Notes under the pieces: model-generated
What the model was told of the DNA's origin: nothing
What the model saw: the letters and a program-made list of their open reading frames with translations, nothing else
Databases searched by the model: none
Program-made: the position numbers and the translations under genes
Shown here: in pieces, positions 34,421-42,122 of the stretch
How positions within the stretch are numbered: position 1 is the first letter of the stretch
How the letters are laid out: each line of letters begins with the position of its first letter
DNA from: a bacterium
GTDB taxonomy: Bacteria; Joyebacterota; Joyebacteria; Joyebacterales; Joyebacteraceae
Reading direction: 5' to 3'
Assembly: GCA_025774935.1 (NCBI GenBank)
Contig: JALGZK010000002.1
Coordinates: 298,254 to 362,253 of the forward strand
Length of the DNA: 64,000 nucleotides

Positions 34421-35286
34421 GGGCGACGCCCGCTCGCGAGATGCTGTCCAAGTACGGACTTGCGCCGTCGAAGAGGCGGGGACAGAATTTCCTCGTCGAC
34501 GGGAACATCGTCGACAAGATCGTCGCTGCCGTCGGCGCGGGGCCGGACGACCTCATCGTGGAGGTCGGTCCGGGATTCGGGGCCATCACGTTCGGCCTCG
34601 CCGAGACGGCGTGGCATGTGGTAGGAGTCGAGATCGACGCGGGGATCGCGCGTGCCTTCCGGGACGAGTACGGGGAGCAGCCCGGGATCACGCTCGTCGC
34701 GGGCGACGTCCTGGACTTCGACCTCGGGACGGCGCTCGCCCGGTACGGCGGCTCGAGGCTCGTGGTCGTGGGCAACCTGCCGTACAACGTGACGAGCCCG
34801 GTCGTGCGGCTCCTGATCGACCACCGGGGCATCGTGTCCCGCGGGGTGTTGATGGTCCAGGACGAGGTGGGGGCGAGGATGACCGCGGCGCCCGGCGAAT
34901 CCGATTACTCGTCGCTCACCGCAGTCCTCGCGTACCATGCTCGGGTGGCGCCGCTCTTCGGTGTTCGACGGACCTGCTTCCATCCGAAGCCAAAGGTCGA
35001 CTCGAGAGTCGTAGAGGTCGTGTTCACCGGCGTCCCGGAGCGTCGCTCGGACCCGGACACCTACTCTGAGATCGTGCGCGCGGCGTTCGGGCAGCGCAGG
35101 AAGATGCTGAGGGGATCGCTCGCCGGACTCCTGGCCGCCGCGGGGACCTCTCCGCAAGCGGTCGAGACCGTGACGGGCATCGACCTTGCACGAAGAGGGG
35201 AGTCGCTCTCGGTCGAGGAGCTCGACACCCTCGCGGCGGCCCTGCCACCGGCACCCGGAGGCTCGGACGGGCGCGGGCGACGCTAG
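34417..35286 (+). CDS. rsmA: 16S rRNA (adenine-N6) dimethyltransferase
   Basis: 289 residues, also known as KsgA. It dimethylates two adjacent adenines in the 3'-terminal hairpin of 16S rRNA, a late 30S checkpoint. Motifs are RGQNFLVD (21-28), the SAM loop EVGPGFGAIT, the acidic VGVEID, catalytic NLPYN (about 121-125) and FHPKPKVDS. The C-terminal helical domain is present. The ATG overlaps the stop of the TatD/radical SAM gene by 4 bp. Confidence 0.95.
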   Translation: MRATPAREMLSKYGLAPSKRRGQNFLVDGNIVDKIVAAVGAGPDDLIVEVGPGFGAITFGLAETAWHVVGVEIDAGIARAFRDEYGEQPGITLVAGDVLDFDLGTALARYGGSRLVVVGNLPYNVTSPVVRLLIDHRGIVSRGVLMVQDEVGARMTAAPGESDYSSLTAVLAYHARVAPLFGVRRTCFHPKPKVDSRVVEVVFTGVPERRSDPDTYSEIVRAAFGQRRKMLRGSLAGLLAAAGTSPQAVETVTGIDLARRGESLSVEELDTLAAALPPAPGGSDGRGRR

Positions 35287-35337
35287 TTGCGTGCCGTGGC
35301 ACGCACGGGGGAACCTGGTAGAGGGAACCTGCACAGG

Positions 35338-37353
35338 ATGCGTCTTCGAACCAGACACTGGCTGATCCTGGTCCTCGCGATCGCTCTCTTCGCGCTCGTC
35401 GTCCCGGCAGCTGCTCAGGACGAGGGGGGTGGCGAGGGCGAAGGTGGCGAGGGCGAAGGCGGCGAGGGTGAAGGCGGCGAGGGTGAAGGCGGCGAGATGG
35501 GCGAGCCCGACGATGGAGACGGCGAGCCACAGCCCGGTGACGACGACTGGGTGCCCGCGGCCGATCGCCCCTTCCAGAGGCCAGAGGTAGGGGCCCAGGT
35601 CTGGTCGCGCGAGTTCCATCCTGTCTACAAGCTGACCTACGGGCAGGACCAGGACGTGGTCGAGTGGCGTCACGACTTCGACATGGCCTACCCGCTGACG
35701 CAGAAGCTCCGGTTCACCGCGACGACCAGAATCAGGACGCGAGACAACGAGGTTCTCAGCCGTGAGAACCGCAACGAGAACTGGAACGCGGGCCTCGACA
35801 TCGCCCTGACGCCTGCCATTCGTACGGGGGTTCGATACACGCGAACGGTGCAGCGTGACGTCCGGAATCAAGGCCTGCCGAACGAGGTGACGAGCTTCAG
35901 GGAGAGGGACAACTTCGACCTGACAGCGAACTACTCGAAGACGTACCTGAGCGGGATCAATCTGAAGCTCGGCGCGACGACGGGCATCGAGAAGAACCAC
36001 TACTCCGACATCAGAAGCAGCGGCTCCAGACAGACGGTCAACGCGGGCGTGGGCTACCAGGTCTTCCCGGGGCTCACGACGGACTTCGACTACTCCGGGT
36101 CCCACTCGCTCCTCGACGCCAACCAGGCGGGCGTCCAAAGCACCGACGAGTCGTTCGCGCACAACCTCGGGGGGAGGATTCGCTACGAGTGGAGCGCGCA
36201 CATCATCAACGCCGACCTCCGGCGCGCGTACTCGGAGTCGCAGTATCCGAAGAACCAGGAGACGGAGACCAGGGACTTCACGAGCGACGGGGCCGCCGTC
36301 GACGCGACGATCATGCTCATGGAGAACCTCGAGACGAGGCTCGCCTACTCGTACGACCGGACGAAGAACTTCTACGCGATCGAGGCGACGAAGGACAGCG
36401 ATCTCGCTACACGCGGGGTGACGGCGAAGCTGGCGTACCTGCTCAGCGAGGCGCGTTTCGCGATCGACCTGAAGTCGGAGAAGAAGAGGAACAACTACTT
36501 CGACTTCCAGACGGGAGACGTCTTCACGAACTCCGTCTCCGCCAATTACACGCACGCCGTGAGCGAGCGTCTCGACCTCGAGGCTCGCGCGAGGATGAGC
36601 CTCCTGTCGCTCCACTACGACGACATCGTGGCGAACGACCAGGACCGCGATCTCTACGACAGAGAGCTGACCGCCCGCGCCGAGTACAAGCCGAAGGACG
36701 CGCTGACGACCGGACTCACGGTCAGAATCAGGGACGACCAGCTCATCTACATCCGAACGAGCCGAACCGGCGACAACAAACAGACGCAGACGTACTCCGT
36801 CCAGCCCTACATCAGGTATTTGTTCTCCCCCAAGGTCGCCGTCCGCCAGAGATACGAGCTCTCTGCGGACTACACGTTCTACACTTACGACCCCGACTCG
36901 AACTTCCTCATCAGGAGCTTCTCGGTGACAACTGGGCTGGATTGGGAGCCGATGATGGGTCTCAACCTTCAGCTGAACCACACCTACAGAGGCCAGGACG
37001 AGGGCTCCTACACACCCGACGAGGACGGCGTGGAGCGGTACGGCAGGAACAGCGAGAGGGACGACAACAGAGTTGATATCACCTTACGATATAGGGTATT
37101 CGGGATTATCGGCTTTGAAGTTCGGCAGGAGTTCTCCGTCCAAAAGAGGTACAGGTACGACGAGGGAGAGAAGTTCCTCTCCTCCGAGAAGTACGACACG
37201 AGCATCACGGGGAGGGCGGTCGCCGACCACACGTGGGAGAGCGGAACGGCGCTCTCGTTCTCGGTCGCGCGCACGCATCGGGACGCCACCAACATCGTGG
37301 AGCGGCAGCGTGAGGTGTGGGACATCGTCGTGGAGCTCAGCAAGACCTTCTAG
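35338..37353 (+). CDS. Predicted outer membrane beta-barrel protein with Gly/Glu repeat
   Basis: 671 residues from the ATG at 35338; a TTG at 35287 would put 17 residues before the signal peptide. The signal is RHWLILVLAIALFALVVPAAAQ. Directly after it comes a (GGEGE)4 repeat (about residues 31-53), then an acidic Asp/Pro linker. The rest is made of alternating strands with many Tyr, Arg and Asp residues (KLTYGQDQDVVEWRHDFDM, TATTRIRTRDNEV), ending in a phenylalanine (ELSKTF), the classic barrel C terminus that BAM recognises. The layout resembles large autonomous barrels of unknown substrate. It follows ksgA by 51 bp and is directly joined to the next lipoprotein gene. Confidence 0.8.
   Translation: MRLRTRHWLILVLAIALFALVVPAAAQDEGGGEGEGGEGEGGEGEGGEGEGGEMGEPDDGDGEPQPGDDDWVPAADRPFQRPEVGAQVWSREFHPVYKLTYGQDQDVVEWRHDFDMAYPLTQKLRFTATTRIRTRDNEVLSRENRNENWNAGLDIALTPAIRTGVRYTRTVQRDVRNQGLPNEVTSFRERDNFDLTANYSKTYLSGINLKLGATTGIEKNHYSDIRSSGSRQTVNAGVGYQVFPGLTTDFDYSGSHSLLDANQAGVQSTDESFAHNLGGRIRYEWSAHIINADLRRAYSESQYPKNQETETRDFTSDGAAVDATIMLMENLETRLAYSYDRTKNFYAIEATKDSDLATRGVTAKLAYLLSEARFAIDLKSEKKRNNYFDFQTGDVFTNSVSANYTHAVSERLDLEARARMSLLSLHYDDIVANDQDRDLYDRELTARAEYKPKDALTTGLTVRIRDDQLIYIRTSRTGDNKQTQTYSVQPYIRYLFSPKVAVRQRYELSADYTFYTYDPDSNFLIRSFSVTTGLDWEPMMGLNLQLNHTYRGQDEGSYTPDEDGVERYGRNSERDDNRVDITLRYRVFGIIGFEVRQEFSVQKRYRYDEGEKFLSSEKYDTSITGRAVADHTWESGTALSFSVARTHRDATNIVERQREVWDIVVELSKTF
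35428..35496 (+). repeat. 15-bp tandem repeat encoding Gly-Gly-Glu-Gly-Glu
   Basis: Four in-frame 15-bp units (35428-35442, 35443-35457, 35458-35472, 35473-35487) plus a 9-bp partial unit. Pairs of units share third-base choices (GGT/GGC), which points to recent slippage or duplication. Copy number may vary between strains. Confidence 0.85.
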
Positions 37354-37977
37354 ATGATCGGAGACGGCAACGTGAGGTCGCGACGGTTCGCTCTGGTTCT
37401 CGGGCTCTTCACGCTCGCGCTGTTCCTGCAGGGCGGGTGCATCTTCGAACCGCGCCAGCCCGACGGCCCGCCCGAGACCGACGAGACCCCCTGGGAACCT
37501 CCCTTCACGACGGCGATCGTGCTTGCGAACATGAAGGCGGCCTTCGAGCACGAGAATTCGAGCAACTACCGGGGGTGCTTCACCGACGACTACCGCTTTC
37601 ACGTCGATCCCCAAGACTCGCTGGATGCCGGAGACGAGGGATACCAGCGATACGCCAACTGGGTCGTGACGGACGAGGAGCATGCCGCGATCGGGATTTT
37701 CAACGATGCCACGACGAGCAATCTGACGTTCTCGAACATCTGGCCCCCCGACGAGACCCTCGACGTCACGTATCGGGAGGAAGTCTACGAGCTCACCATC
37801 GCGTGGGGCTCAGGTCAGCACGTCAACGAGGAGATCACCTACAAGGGCGTCGCGAGGATGCACATGCGGCGAGACAACTCCGGGAGGTGGGCGATCTTCC
37901 GATGGGTCGACCGCCGGGTGGCCAACCCCGGCCAGCTCGAGACGTGGGGCGTGCTCCGCGGGGACTACCGAGGTTAA
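37354..37977 (+). CDS. Lipoprotein, founding member of a three-copy NTF2-like family in this window
   Basis: 207 residues. Its ATG abuts the stop of the barrel gene. The lipobox is LQGGC. The mature region begins with a Pro-rich linker, then VLANMKAAFEHENSSNYRGC, a charged middle, and GRWAIFRWVDRR near the end. The pattern (helix with paired aromatic/acidic positions, then a curved sheet ending in W-x-I-x-x-W) resembles SnoaL/NTF2-like domains. The two later lipoproteins at 38217 and 39179 share the same layout, including the opening VLxNLxxAY...Y and the DFxFY position (here DYRFH). It is probably co-transcribed with the upstream barrel. Confidence 0.7.
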   Translation: MIGDGNVRSRRFALVLGLFTLALFLQGGCIFEPRQPDGPPETDETPWEPPFTTAIVLANMKAAFEHENSSNYRGCFTDDYRFHVDPQDSLDAGDEGYQRYANWVVTDEEHAAIGIFNDATTSNLTFSNIWPPDETLDVTYREEVYELTIAWGSGQHVNEEITYKGVARMHMRRDNSGRWAIFRWVDRRVANPGQLETWGVLRGDYRG

Positions 37978-38145
37978 TCCCTTGACAGGCAGTTGGTTAG
38001 GCGTCTCACCGGTGAAGCATCGCCCCGGAAGTGCAACTAGTCACGGGCACGGGAATTGCACCGGTTTAGCGATTTGGCAGGCACATTGGCTCGGAGGGGC
38101 GCGCCTGGCGGCGTGTCTGGGTGCTCCGGCCATGAGGTCCGCGGC

Positions 38146-38174
38146 TTGACCGAGGCGTTTCTACTTGATATAAT
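38146..38174 (+). promoter_or_regulatory. Very strong sigma-70 promoter of the second NTF2-like lipoprotein
   Basis: TTGACC (38146-38151), exactly 17 nt, TATAAT (38169-38174). This is the best sigma-70 match in the window. It lies 43 nt upstream of the ATG at 38217. Confidence 0.85.
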
Positions 38175-38216
38175 GAGTATCTGTGTGAGTGAGGACACAG
38201 GAGGGCGGGGTATATC

Positions 38217-38891
38217 ATGACGAGGCGACACACTCGAGTTCTGACGATTCTCGTGGCTCTTGGGCTGACGCTCTCTCTAGCGGGGGGCTGCTCGAACCCG
38301 TTTGCGCCACCGGGGGGCGGAGGTGGCGGTGGCGGTGGCGAAGCGAGCTACCGCGACCGGCTGAGCCCTGGTGACGTGCTCCACAACCTCGACACTGCCT
38401 ACGAGTACAAGAACGCCGAGGAGTATCTGGCGTGCCTTGCCGAGGACTTCATCTTCTACACGGCTGAGGCGGATCAGAACAACCCCGAGGAGCCGCTTCC
38501 CGAGGACTGGGACAAGCAGACGGAGCGCATCATCCACGAGAACATGTTCGGCGAAGATACTGACGTGGACCGAATCACCCTGACCCTCACGAATCAGGGC
38601 ATCGAGTACGACCCAGGCGCCGACCCGGTAAGCGAGTTGGACGATCGCTATTCGTACGTCGAGGGGGTCGATCTCAGGGTCTACATCCCGATCCCGGGCG
38701 ACGATCTCATCCTGCTGGCGACGGCCAACAACATGTTCGTCTTCCAGGTAGACCCGAACGAGGTCGGACCGAACGGCGAGAACCTCTGGGAAGTGAAGGA
38801 GTGGCACGACCTGGATGACGCCCGCCGCGCCATCCCCGGCCAGGATGACCCGCTGTCTGTAGGGCGTCTGAAGGCGGAATTCCTCGAGTAG
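38217..38891 (+). CDS. Lipoprotein of the NTF2-like family, second copy
   Basis: 224 residues. GGAGGG precedes the ATG. The lipobox is LAGGC, followed by SNPFAPP and a run of nine glycines. The conserved domain starts DVLHNLDTAYEYKNAEEYLACL, then DFIFYTAEADQN, EDWDKQTER, a beta-rich middle (DRITLTLTNQGIEYDPGADP) and DDLILLATANNMFVFQVDP, ending in LWEVKEWHDLDD. This layout (helix pair, then a sheet ending in a W-x-x-x-E-W) fits an NTF2/SnoaL-type fold. It has its own strong promoter and a perfect terminator, so it is expressed alone and probably abundantly. Function is unknown. Confidence 0.8.
   Translation: MTRRHTRVLTILVALGLTLSLAGGCSNPFAPPGGGGGGGGGEASYRDRLSPGDVLHNLDTAYEYKNAEEYLACLAEDFIFYTAEADQNNPEEPLPEDWDKQTERIIHENMFGEDTDVDRITLTLTNQGIEYDPGADPVSELDDRYSYVEGVDLRVYIPIPGDDLILLATANNMFVFQVDPNEVGPNGENLWEVKEWHDLDDARRAIPGQDDPLSVGRLKAEFLE
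38448..38819 (+). repeat. Direct repeat copy 1: tandem gene duplication of the NTF2-like lipoprotein
   Basis: This 372-bp stretch aligns without net gap to 39416-39787. Long blocks are identical, for instance the region around GAATCAGGGCATCGAGTACG and around CTGCTGGCGACGGCCAACAA. Confidence 0.85.
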
Positions 38892-38915
38892 ACGCGCTCC
38901 ACAGCGTGCTTATCC

Positions 38916-38942
38916 GGAGGGGGGCGCGTGTCGCCCCCCTCC
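38916..38942 (+). terminator. Terminator of the second NTF2-like lipoprotein gene
   Basis: GGAGGGGGGCG (38916-38926) pairs perfectly with CGCCCCCCTCC (38932-38942) around CGTGT, followed by TTACTAT. It lies 25 nt after the stop codon. Confidence 0.8.
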
Positions 38943-39086
38943 TTACTATGGCGGGCCGTCCGGGCGTGGTGGCCATGGCGGACGGTCAGCGTCGTGGCGG
39001 CTGAGTCACTGGCCAGTTGAAGAAACCTGTGTTCGCCGCGTCTGTACTTCCGTGGCTGAGTGGCATAGGTTTCGCGCGCGCTCGCG

Positions 39087-39095
39087 TGGTAGGAT
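39087..39095 (+). promoter_or_regulatory. Possible extended -10 promoter of the third NTF2-like lipoprotein
   Basis: GTGGTAGGAT supplies a TGn before TAGGAT (39090-39095), about 85 nt upstream of the ATG. No convincing -35 is seen. Confidence 0.35.
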
Positions 39096-39178
39096 GAGGT
39101 CGAAGGGCTGATGACCCGGTCGCTGTGCCGGGAACCAGGCGGCCGTCCGCAGCGAGCGCTGACTGTGAGTGGGGAACG

Positions 39179-39868
39179 ATGGGGGTGATCTCGAAGATGG
39201 AGCGGACTCTCAATCGAACCACGATGCTGGTTCTGGCGCTGACCGTAGCGGCTTGGGGCCTTGGGGGCTGCAATCCGTTCGCGCCGGACATAACCGACCC
39301 GAGCGACCCCGAGCCACCGCCGGAACGGACGACTCCCGAGAACGTCCTTGAGGTCCTGAGGAGATCGTACGTCGACATGAGCGCGCAGGACTATCTCGAC
39401 TGCTTGGCGGAGGAGTTCATCTTCTACACGGCCGAGGCGGATCAGAACGATCCGGACAACCCGCTGCCCGAGGATTGGGACAAGCAGACCGAGCGCACCA
39501 TCCACGAGAACATGTTCGCCGACGACACGGACATCGACCGGATCACGCTCACCCTCACGAATCAGGGCATCGAGTACGACCCAGGCGCGGACCCGGTAAG
39601 CGAGTTGGATGATCGCTACTCGCACGTCGAGGCGGTCGACCTGAGGGTGTACATCCCGATCCCGGGCGACGATCTCATCCTGCTGGCGACGGCCAACAAC
39701 ATGTTCGTATTCCGGGTCGACCCGAACGAAGTGAGTTCGGAGGGCGAGATCCTCTGGGAGATCATCGAGTGGCACGACCTGGATGACCGCAGTGGCAGCC
39801 CTGCTCCGGAGGGCTCGACGACCGAGCTGGCATCGTTCGGGCGCATCAAGACGCAGTCGCTCGAGTAG
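39179..39868 (+). CDS. Lipoprotein of the NTF2-like family, third copy
   Basis: 229 residues from the ATG at 39179 (GGGGAA upstream); ATG 39197 is a second choice. The lipobox is LGGC, followed by NPFAPD. It is a close paralogue of the 38217 product: ENVLEVLRRSYVDMSAQDYLDCL, EFIFYTAEADQN, EDWDKQTER, then near-identical sequence through VYIPIPGDDLILLATANNMF, and IIEWHDLDD at the end. The polyglycine run is absent. It is monocistronic, closed by a perfect terminator. Together with 38217 it is a tandem duplication whose N and C termini have diverged. Confidence 0.8.
   Translation: MGVISKMERTLNRTTMLVLALTVAAWGLGGCNPFAPDITDPSDPEPPPERTTPENVLEVLRRSYVDMSAQDYLDCLAEEFIFYTAEADQNDPDNPLPEDWDKQTERTIHENMFADDTDIDRITLTLTNQGIEYDPGADPVSELDDRYSHVEAVDLRVYIPIPGDDLILLATANNMFVFRVDPNEVSSEGEILWEIIEWHDLDDRSGSPAPEGSTTELASFGRIKTQSLE
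39416..39787 (+). repeat. Direct repeat copy 2 of the lipoprotein duplication
   Basis: Matches 38448-38819 over the same 372-bp length. Differences are mostly single third-position changes. Confidence 0.85.
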
Positions 39869-39896
39869 CCGCGAAGGATGACAAGACAACAGAATC

Positions 39897-39924
39897 AGAG
39901 GGGGACGGGAGACCGTCCCCCTCT
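39897..39924 (+). terminator. Terminator of the third NTF2-like lipoprotein gene
   Basis: AGAGGGGGACGG (39897-39908) pairs perfectly with CCGTCCCCCTCT (39913-39924) around a GAGA tetraloop of the GNRA type. TTGCGTT follows. Confidence 0.8.
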
Positions 39925-39982
39925 TTGCGTTCGGGTCCGCCCGTGTCCGCGGCGGCCTTCGAGCCGGGCGTTAGCGCTGCGG

Positions 39983-40011
39983 TTGACTGCCTGACCGTCC
40001 GCCCATAGAAT
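39983..40011 (+). promoter_or_regulatory. Sigma-70 promoter of the deacetylase-pdxJ operon
   Basis: TTGACT (39983-39988), 17 nt, TAGAAT (40006-40011), about 50 nt before the GTG at 40062. It also argues against the longer frame beginning at 40014. Confidence 0.75.
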
Positions 40012-40061
40012 GCGTGTCGTCGGGTTCGCGGAGTCCGTCCCGGACACGGGGGAGACGGCCG

Positions 40062-41270
40062 GTGGCGAAGAAGAAGAGCAGACGCAAGCGGAAGCGCGGG
40101 GACCGGGTGGGATTCTGGACCCTCGCGCGGGTGTGGCTCGTGGCCGCCGCCCTTGTTGTCGTGCTCCTTCTCATCGTAGGGGAGATCGCCGGGAGCGGCG
40201 GGGGCGTCGCCTTCTTCGAGCGGGTCTTTAGGACGCGCGACCTGACCCCTCGAGCGGCGAGGGTCGATCGCGCCGTGAGCGCGGCGCTCGTCGAGATCGG
40301 CGCGAGCGGCGTGACGAGCGAGATGGAGGAACGGACCCGCGGCCGTCACCACTGGCCCCACTGGGAGACGAAGGGGCGCCTACCCCGAGACGTCGGAATC
40401 TACGAGGGCAACCTCGCGATCACGAAGGCCGTACGCAGCGCCGGCGGGAGCGTCGTCCAGGTCACGGAGGAGGGACCCGACTGGAGGGGGCTCACGAAGC
40501 TCGAGATGCACATCGCGCTGGGTGACTTCGAGACGCACCGCATCGTCCTGTCGGAGTCTACGGAGGAACCCGCACCGCGCGCCCCGGCGGAAGACCGCCC
40601 GAAGGTGGCGATCGTGATCGACGACCTCGGGTACAACAGGTCCGCGGCGACGCACCAGCTCATCAGCATGGGAGTCCCCGTCACGATCTCGATCCTCCCG
40701 CACACCCCGTACACCGCGGAGATCGCGAACGCCGCGAATCTCGCCGGGAAGGAAGTTCTCGCCCACATCCCGATGGAACCGCGTGACTATCCGGAAGTGA
40801 ACGCGGGGGAGGGGGTTCTCCTAACGAGCCAGACGCACTCCGAGATCAGGGAGCTCGCGAGGTCGGCCCTCGAGGACGTCCCGCACGCGGTCGGGGCGAA
40901 CAACCACATGGGATCCGCGTTCACGATGGACCGCGCGAGGATGAGAGTCGTGATGGAGACGCTCCGCTCGGAGAACGTCTTCTTCCTCGACAGCATGACG
41001 ACGCCGGAGTCCGTTGGTCTCTCGGAGGCGTCGCGCGCCGGGGTGCCTGCGGTGAGGAACCGCATGTTCATCGACAGCACCCTCGACGAGCACGGGACCA
41101 CAGATGTCGAATCGAAGCTCCAGGATCTCGCCGCGATCGCGCGGAGGCGCGGAAGCGCGGTCGGGATCGGGCACCCGCGGAAGGACACGATCTCGGCCCT
41201 CGCGAGGCTCCTCCCGCGGATGGAAGAGCAGGGCATCGAACTCGTGTTCGTGTCGGAACTGGTGGAATAG
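40062..41270 (+). CDS. Divergent polysaccharide deacetylase (YibQ/DUF610 family), membrane anchored
   Basis: 402 residues from the GTG at 40062, which has GGGGGAG upstream and gives the natural start VAKKKSRRKRKRG. A very basic N terminus precedes one membrane helix (VWLVAAALVVVLLLIVGEI). The NodB-like catalytic domain (about 175-402) has VAIVIDDLGYN, TISILPHTPY, VLAHIPMEP, GANNHMGSAFT and AVGIGHPR, the YibQ-type variant of the polysaccharide deacetylase motifs. It should be a periplasmic or inner-membrane-anchored hydrolase acting on cell-envelope glycans, but the substrate is unproven. pdxJ begins 13 bp later. Confidence 0.85.
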   Translation: MAKKKSRRKRKRGDRVGFWTLARVWLVAAALVVVLLLIVGEIAGSGGGVAFFERVFRTRDLTPRAARVDRAVSAALVEIGASGVTSEMEERTRGRHHWPHWETKGRLPRDVGIYEGNLAITKAVRSAGGSVVQVTEEGPDWRGLTKLEMHIALGDFETHRIVLSESTEEPAPRAPAEDRPKVAIVIDDLGYNRSAATHQLISMGVPVTISILPHTPYTAEIANAANLAGKEVLAHIPMEPRDYPEVNAGEGVLLTSQTHSEIRELARSALEDVPHAVGANNHMGSAFTMDRARMRVVMETLRSENVFFLDSMTTPESVGLSEASRAGVPAVRNRMFIDSTLDEHGTTDVESKLQDLAAIARRRGSAVGIGHPRKDTISALARLLPRMEEQGIELVFVSELVE

Positions 41271-41283
41271 GGGGAACCACAAC

Positions 41284-42003
41284 ATGAGACTCTCGGTCAA
41301 CGTTGATCACGTGGCGACGATCCGGCAGGCGCGCATGACCGACGAACCCGACCCTGTCTGGGCGGCGTCGCAGGCGGAGCTCGCCGGTGCCTGCGGGATC
41401 ACGGTTCATCTGAGGCGGGACAGGCGGCACATAGGGGACAGGGACGTCGAGATCCTCAGAAAGACCGTCGCCGGCGTGTTCAATCTCGAAATGAAGGCGT
41501 CGGAGGAGATGCTCGGCATCGCCGAGAGAATCGTTCCCGACATGTGCACGCTCGTCCCGGAGGGCGAGGACGAGTTGACGACCCAGGGTGGCCTCGACAT
41601 CATGGCCGAAGAGGCCGAGGTCAAGGCGGCGGTCGCGCGGCTCAAGAAGAAGGGGATCGTCGTGAGCATCTTCATCGACCCGGACGTCGTCCAGGTCGGA
41701 AGGGCGAAGGCCGTCGGCGCTGACATCGTGGAACTGCACACGGGGATCTACGCAGACGAGCGCGCTCCCGAGACCATCCAGCGCGAGCTCGAGAAGGTCC
41801 GGGTCGCGGCGATCGCGGCGAACGAGATGGGTCTCGTTGCTCACGGCGGCCACGGCCTCACCTATCGCAACATCGAGCCGATCGCCCGGATCCACGAGAT
41901 CGAAGAGGTCAGCATCGGTCACAGCATCATCGCCCGGGCGGTGCTCGTGGGCGTGGACCTCGCCGTCCGCGAGATGATCGCGCTCATGGACGTCGCCGGG
42001 TAG
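41284..42003 (+). CDS. pdxJ: Pyridoxine 5'-phosphate synthase
   Basis: 239 residues. It condenses 3-amino-2-oxopropyl phosphate (from the PdxA reaction) with 1-deoxyxylulose 5-phosphate to form pyridoxine phosphate. Motifs include LSVNVDHVATIRQAR at the start, CGITVHLRRDRRHI, FNLEMKAS, LVPEGEDELTTQGG, DPDVVQV and HGGHGLTYRN, in the order expected for the TIM barrel. It follows the deacetylase by 13 bp. Having both pdxA and pdxJ shows that the long DXP-dependent B6 route is used. Confidence 0.96.
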   Translation: MRLSVNVDHVATIRQARMTDEPDPVWAASQAELAGACGITVHLRRDRRHIGDRDVEILRKTVAGVFNLEMKASEEMLGIAERIVPDMCTLVPEGEDELTTQGGLDIMAEEAEVKAAVARLKKKGIVVSIFIDPDVVQVGRAKAVGADIVELHTGIYADERAPETIQRELEKVRVAAIAANEMGLVAHGGHGLTYRNIEPIARIHEIEEVSIGHSIIARAVLVGVDLAVREMIALMDVAG

Positions 42004-42048
42004 CGGCGGGTGGGTGAAGATCTCTCCCTCGTGCGGCGGCTCCGCCTG

Positions 42049-42057
42049 TGGTACCAT
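42049..42057 (+). promoter_or_regulatory. Possible extended -10 promoter of the beta-helix gene
   Basis: GTGGTACCAT places TGn before TACCAT (42052-42057), about 65 nt ahead of the ATG at 42123. The -35 at 17 nt (TCGTGC) is weak. Confidence 0.4.
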
Positions 42058-42122
42058 CGTGTGTGAGCGGATCACGCCACGCTCGGGAGCCGGTCTCCGG
42101 TTTCCCGGCGGGGAGGCCTGCC

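Noticed and set aside
34408..36981. An 857-residue minus-strand frame across ksgA and the barrel gene
   Set aside because: It is antisense to two well-supported genes and its His/Arg-rich translation mirrors the GGEGE repeat on the other strand.
37982..38010. TTGACA just after the first NTF2-like lipoprotein gene
   Set aside because: No -10 of the local type lies 16-18 nt downstream. The far better promoter at 38146-38174 serves the next gene.
38073..38095. A second sigma-54-like element (TTGGCAGGCACATTGGCT)
   Set aside because: The GG-to-GC spacing is one base too long, which normally abolishes RpoN binding.
38681..39889. A minus-strand frame spanning both duplicated lipoprotein genes
   Set aside because: It appears twice only because the genes are duplicated. 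It has no start signal, and it crosses the strong terminator at 38916-38942.
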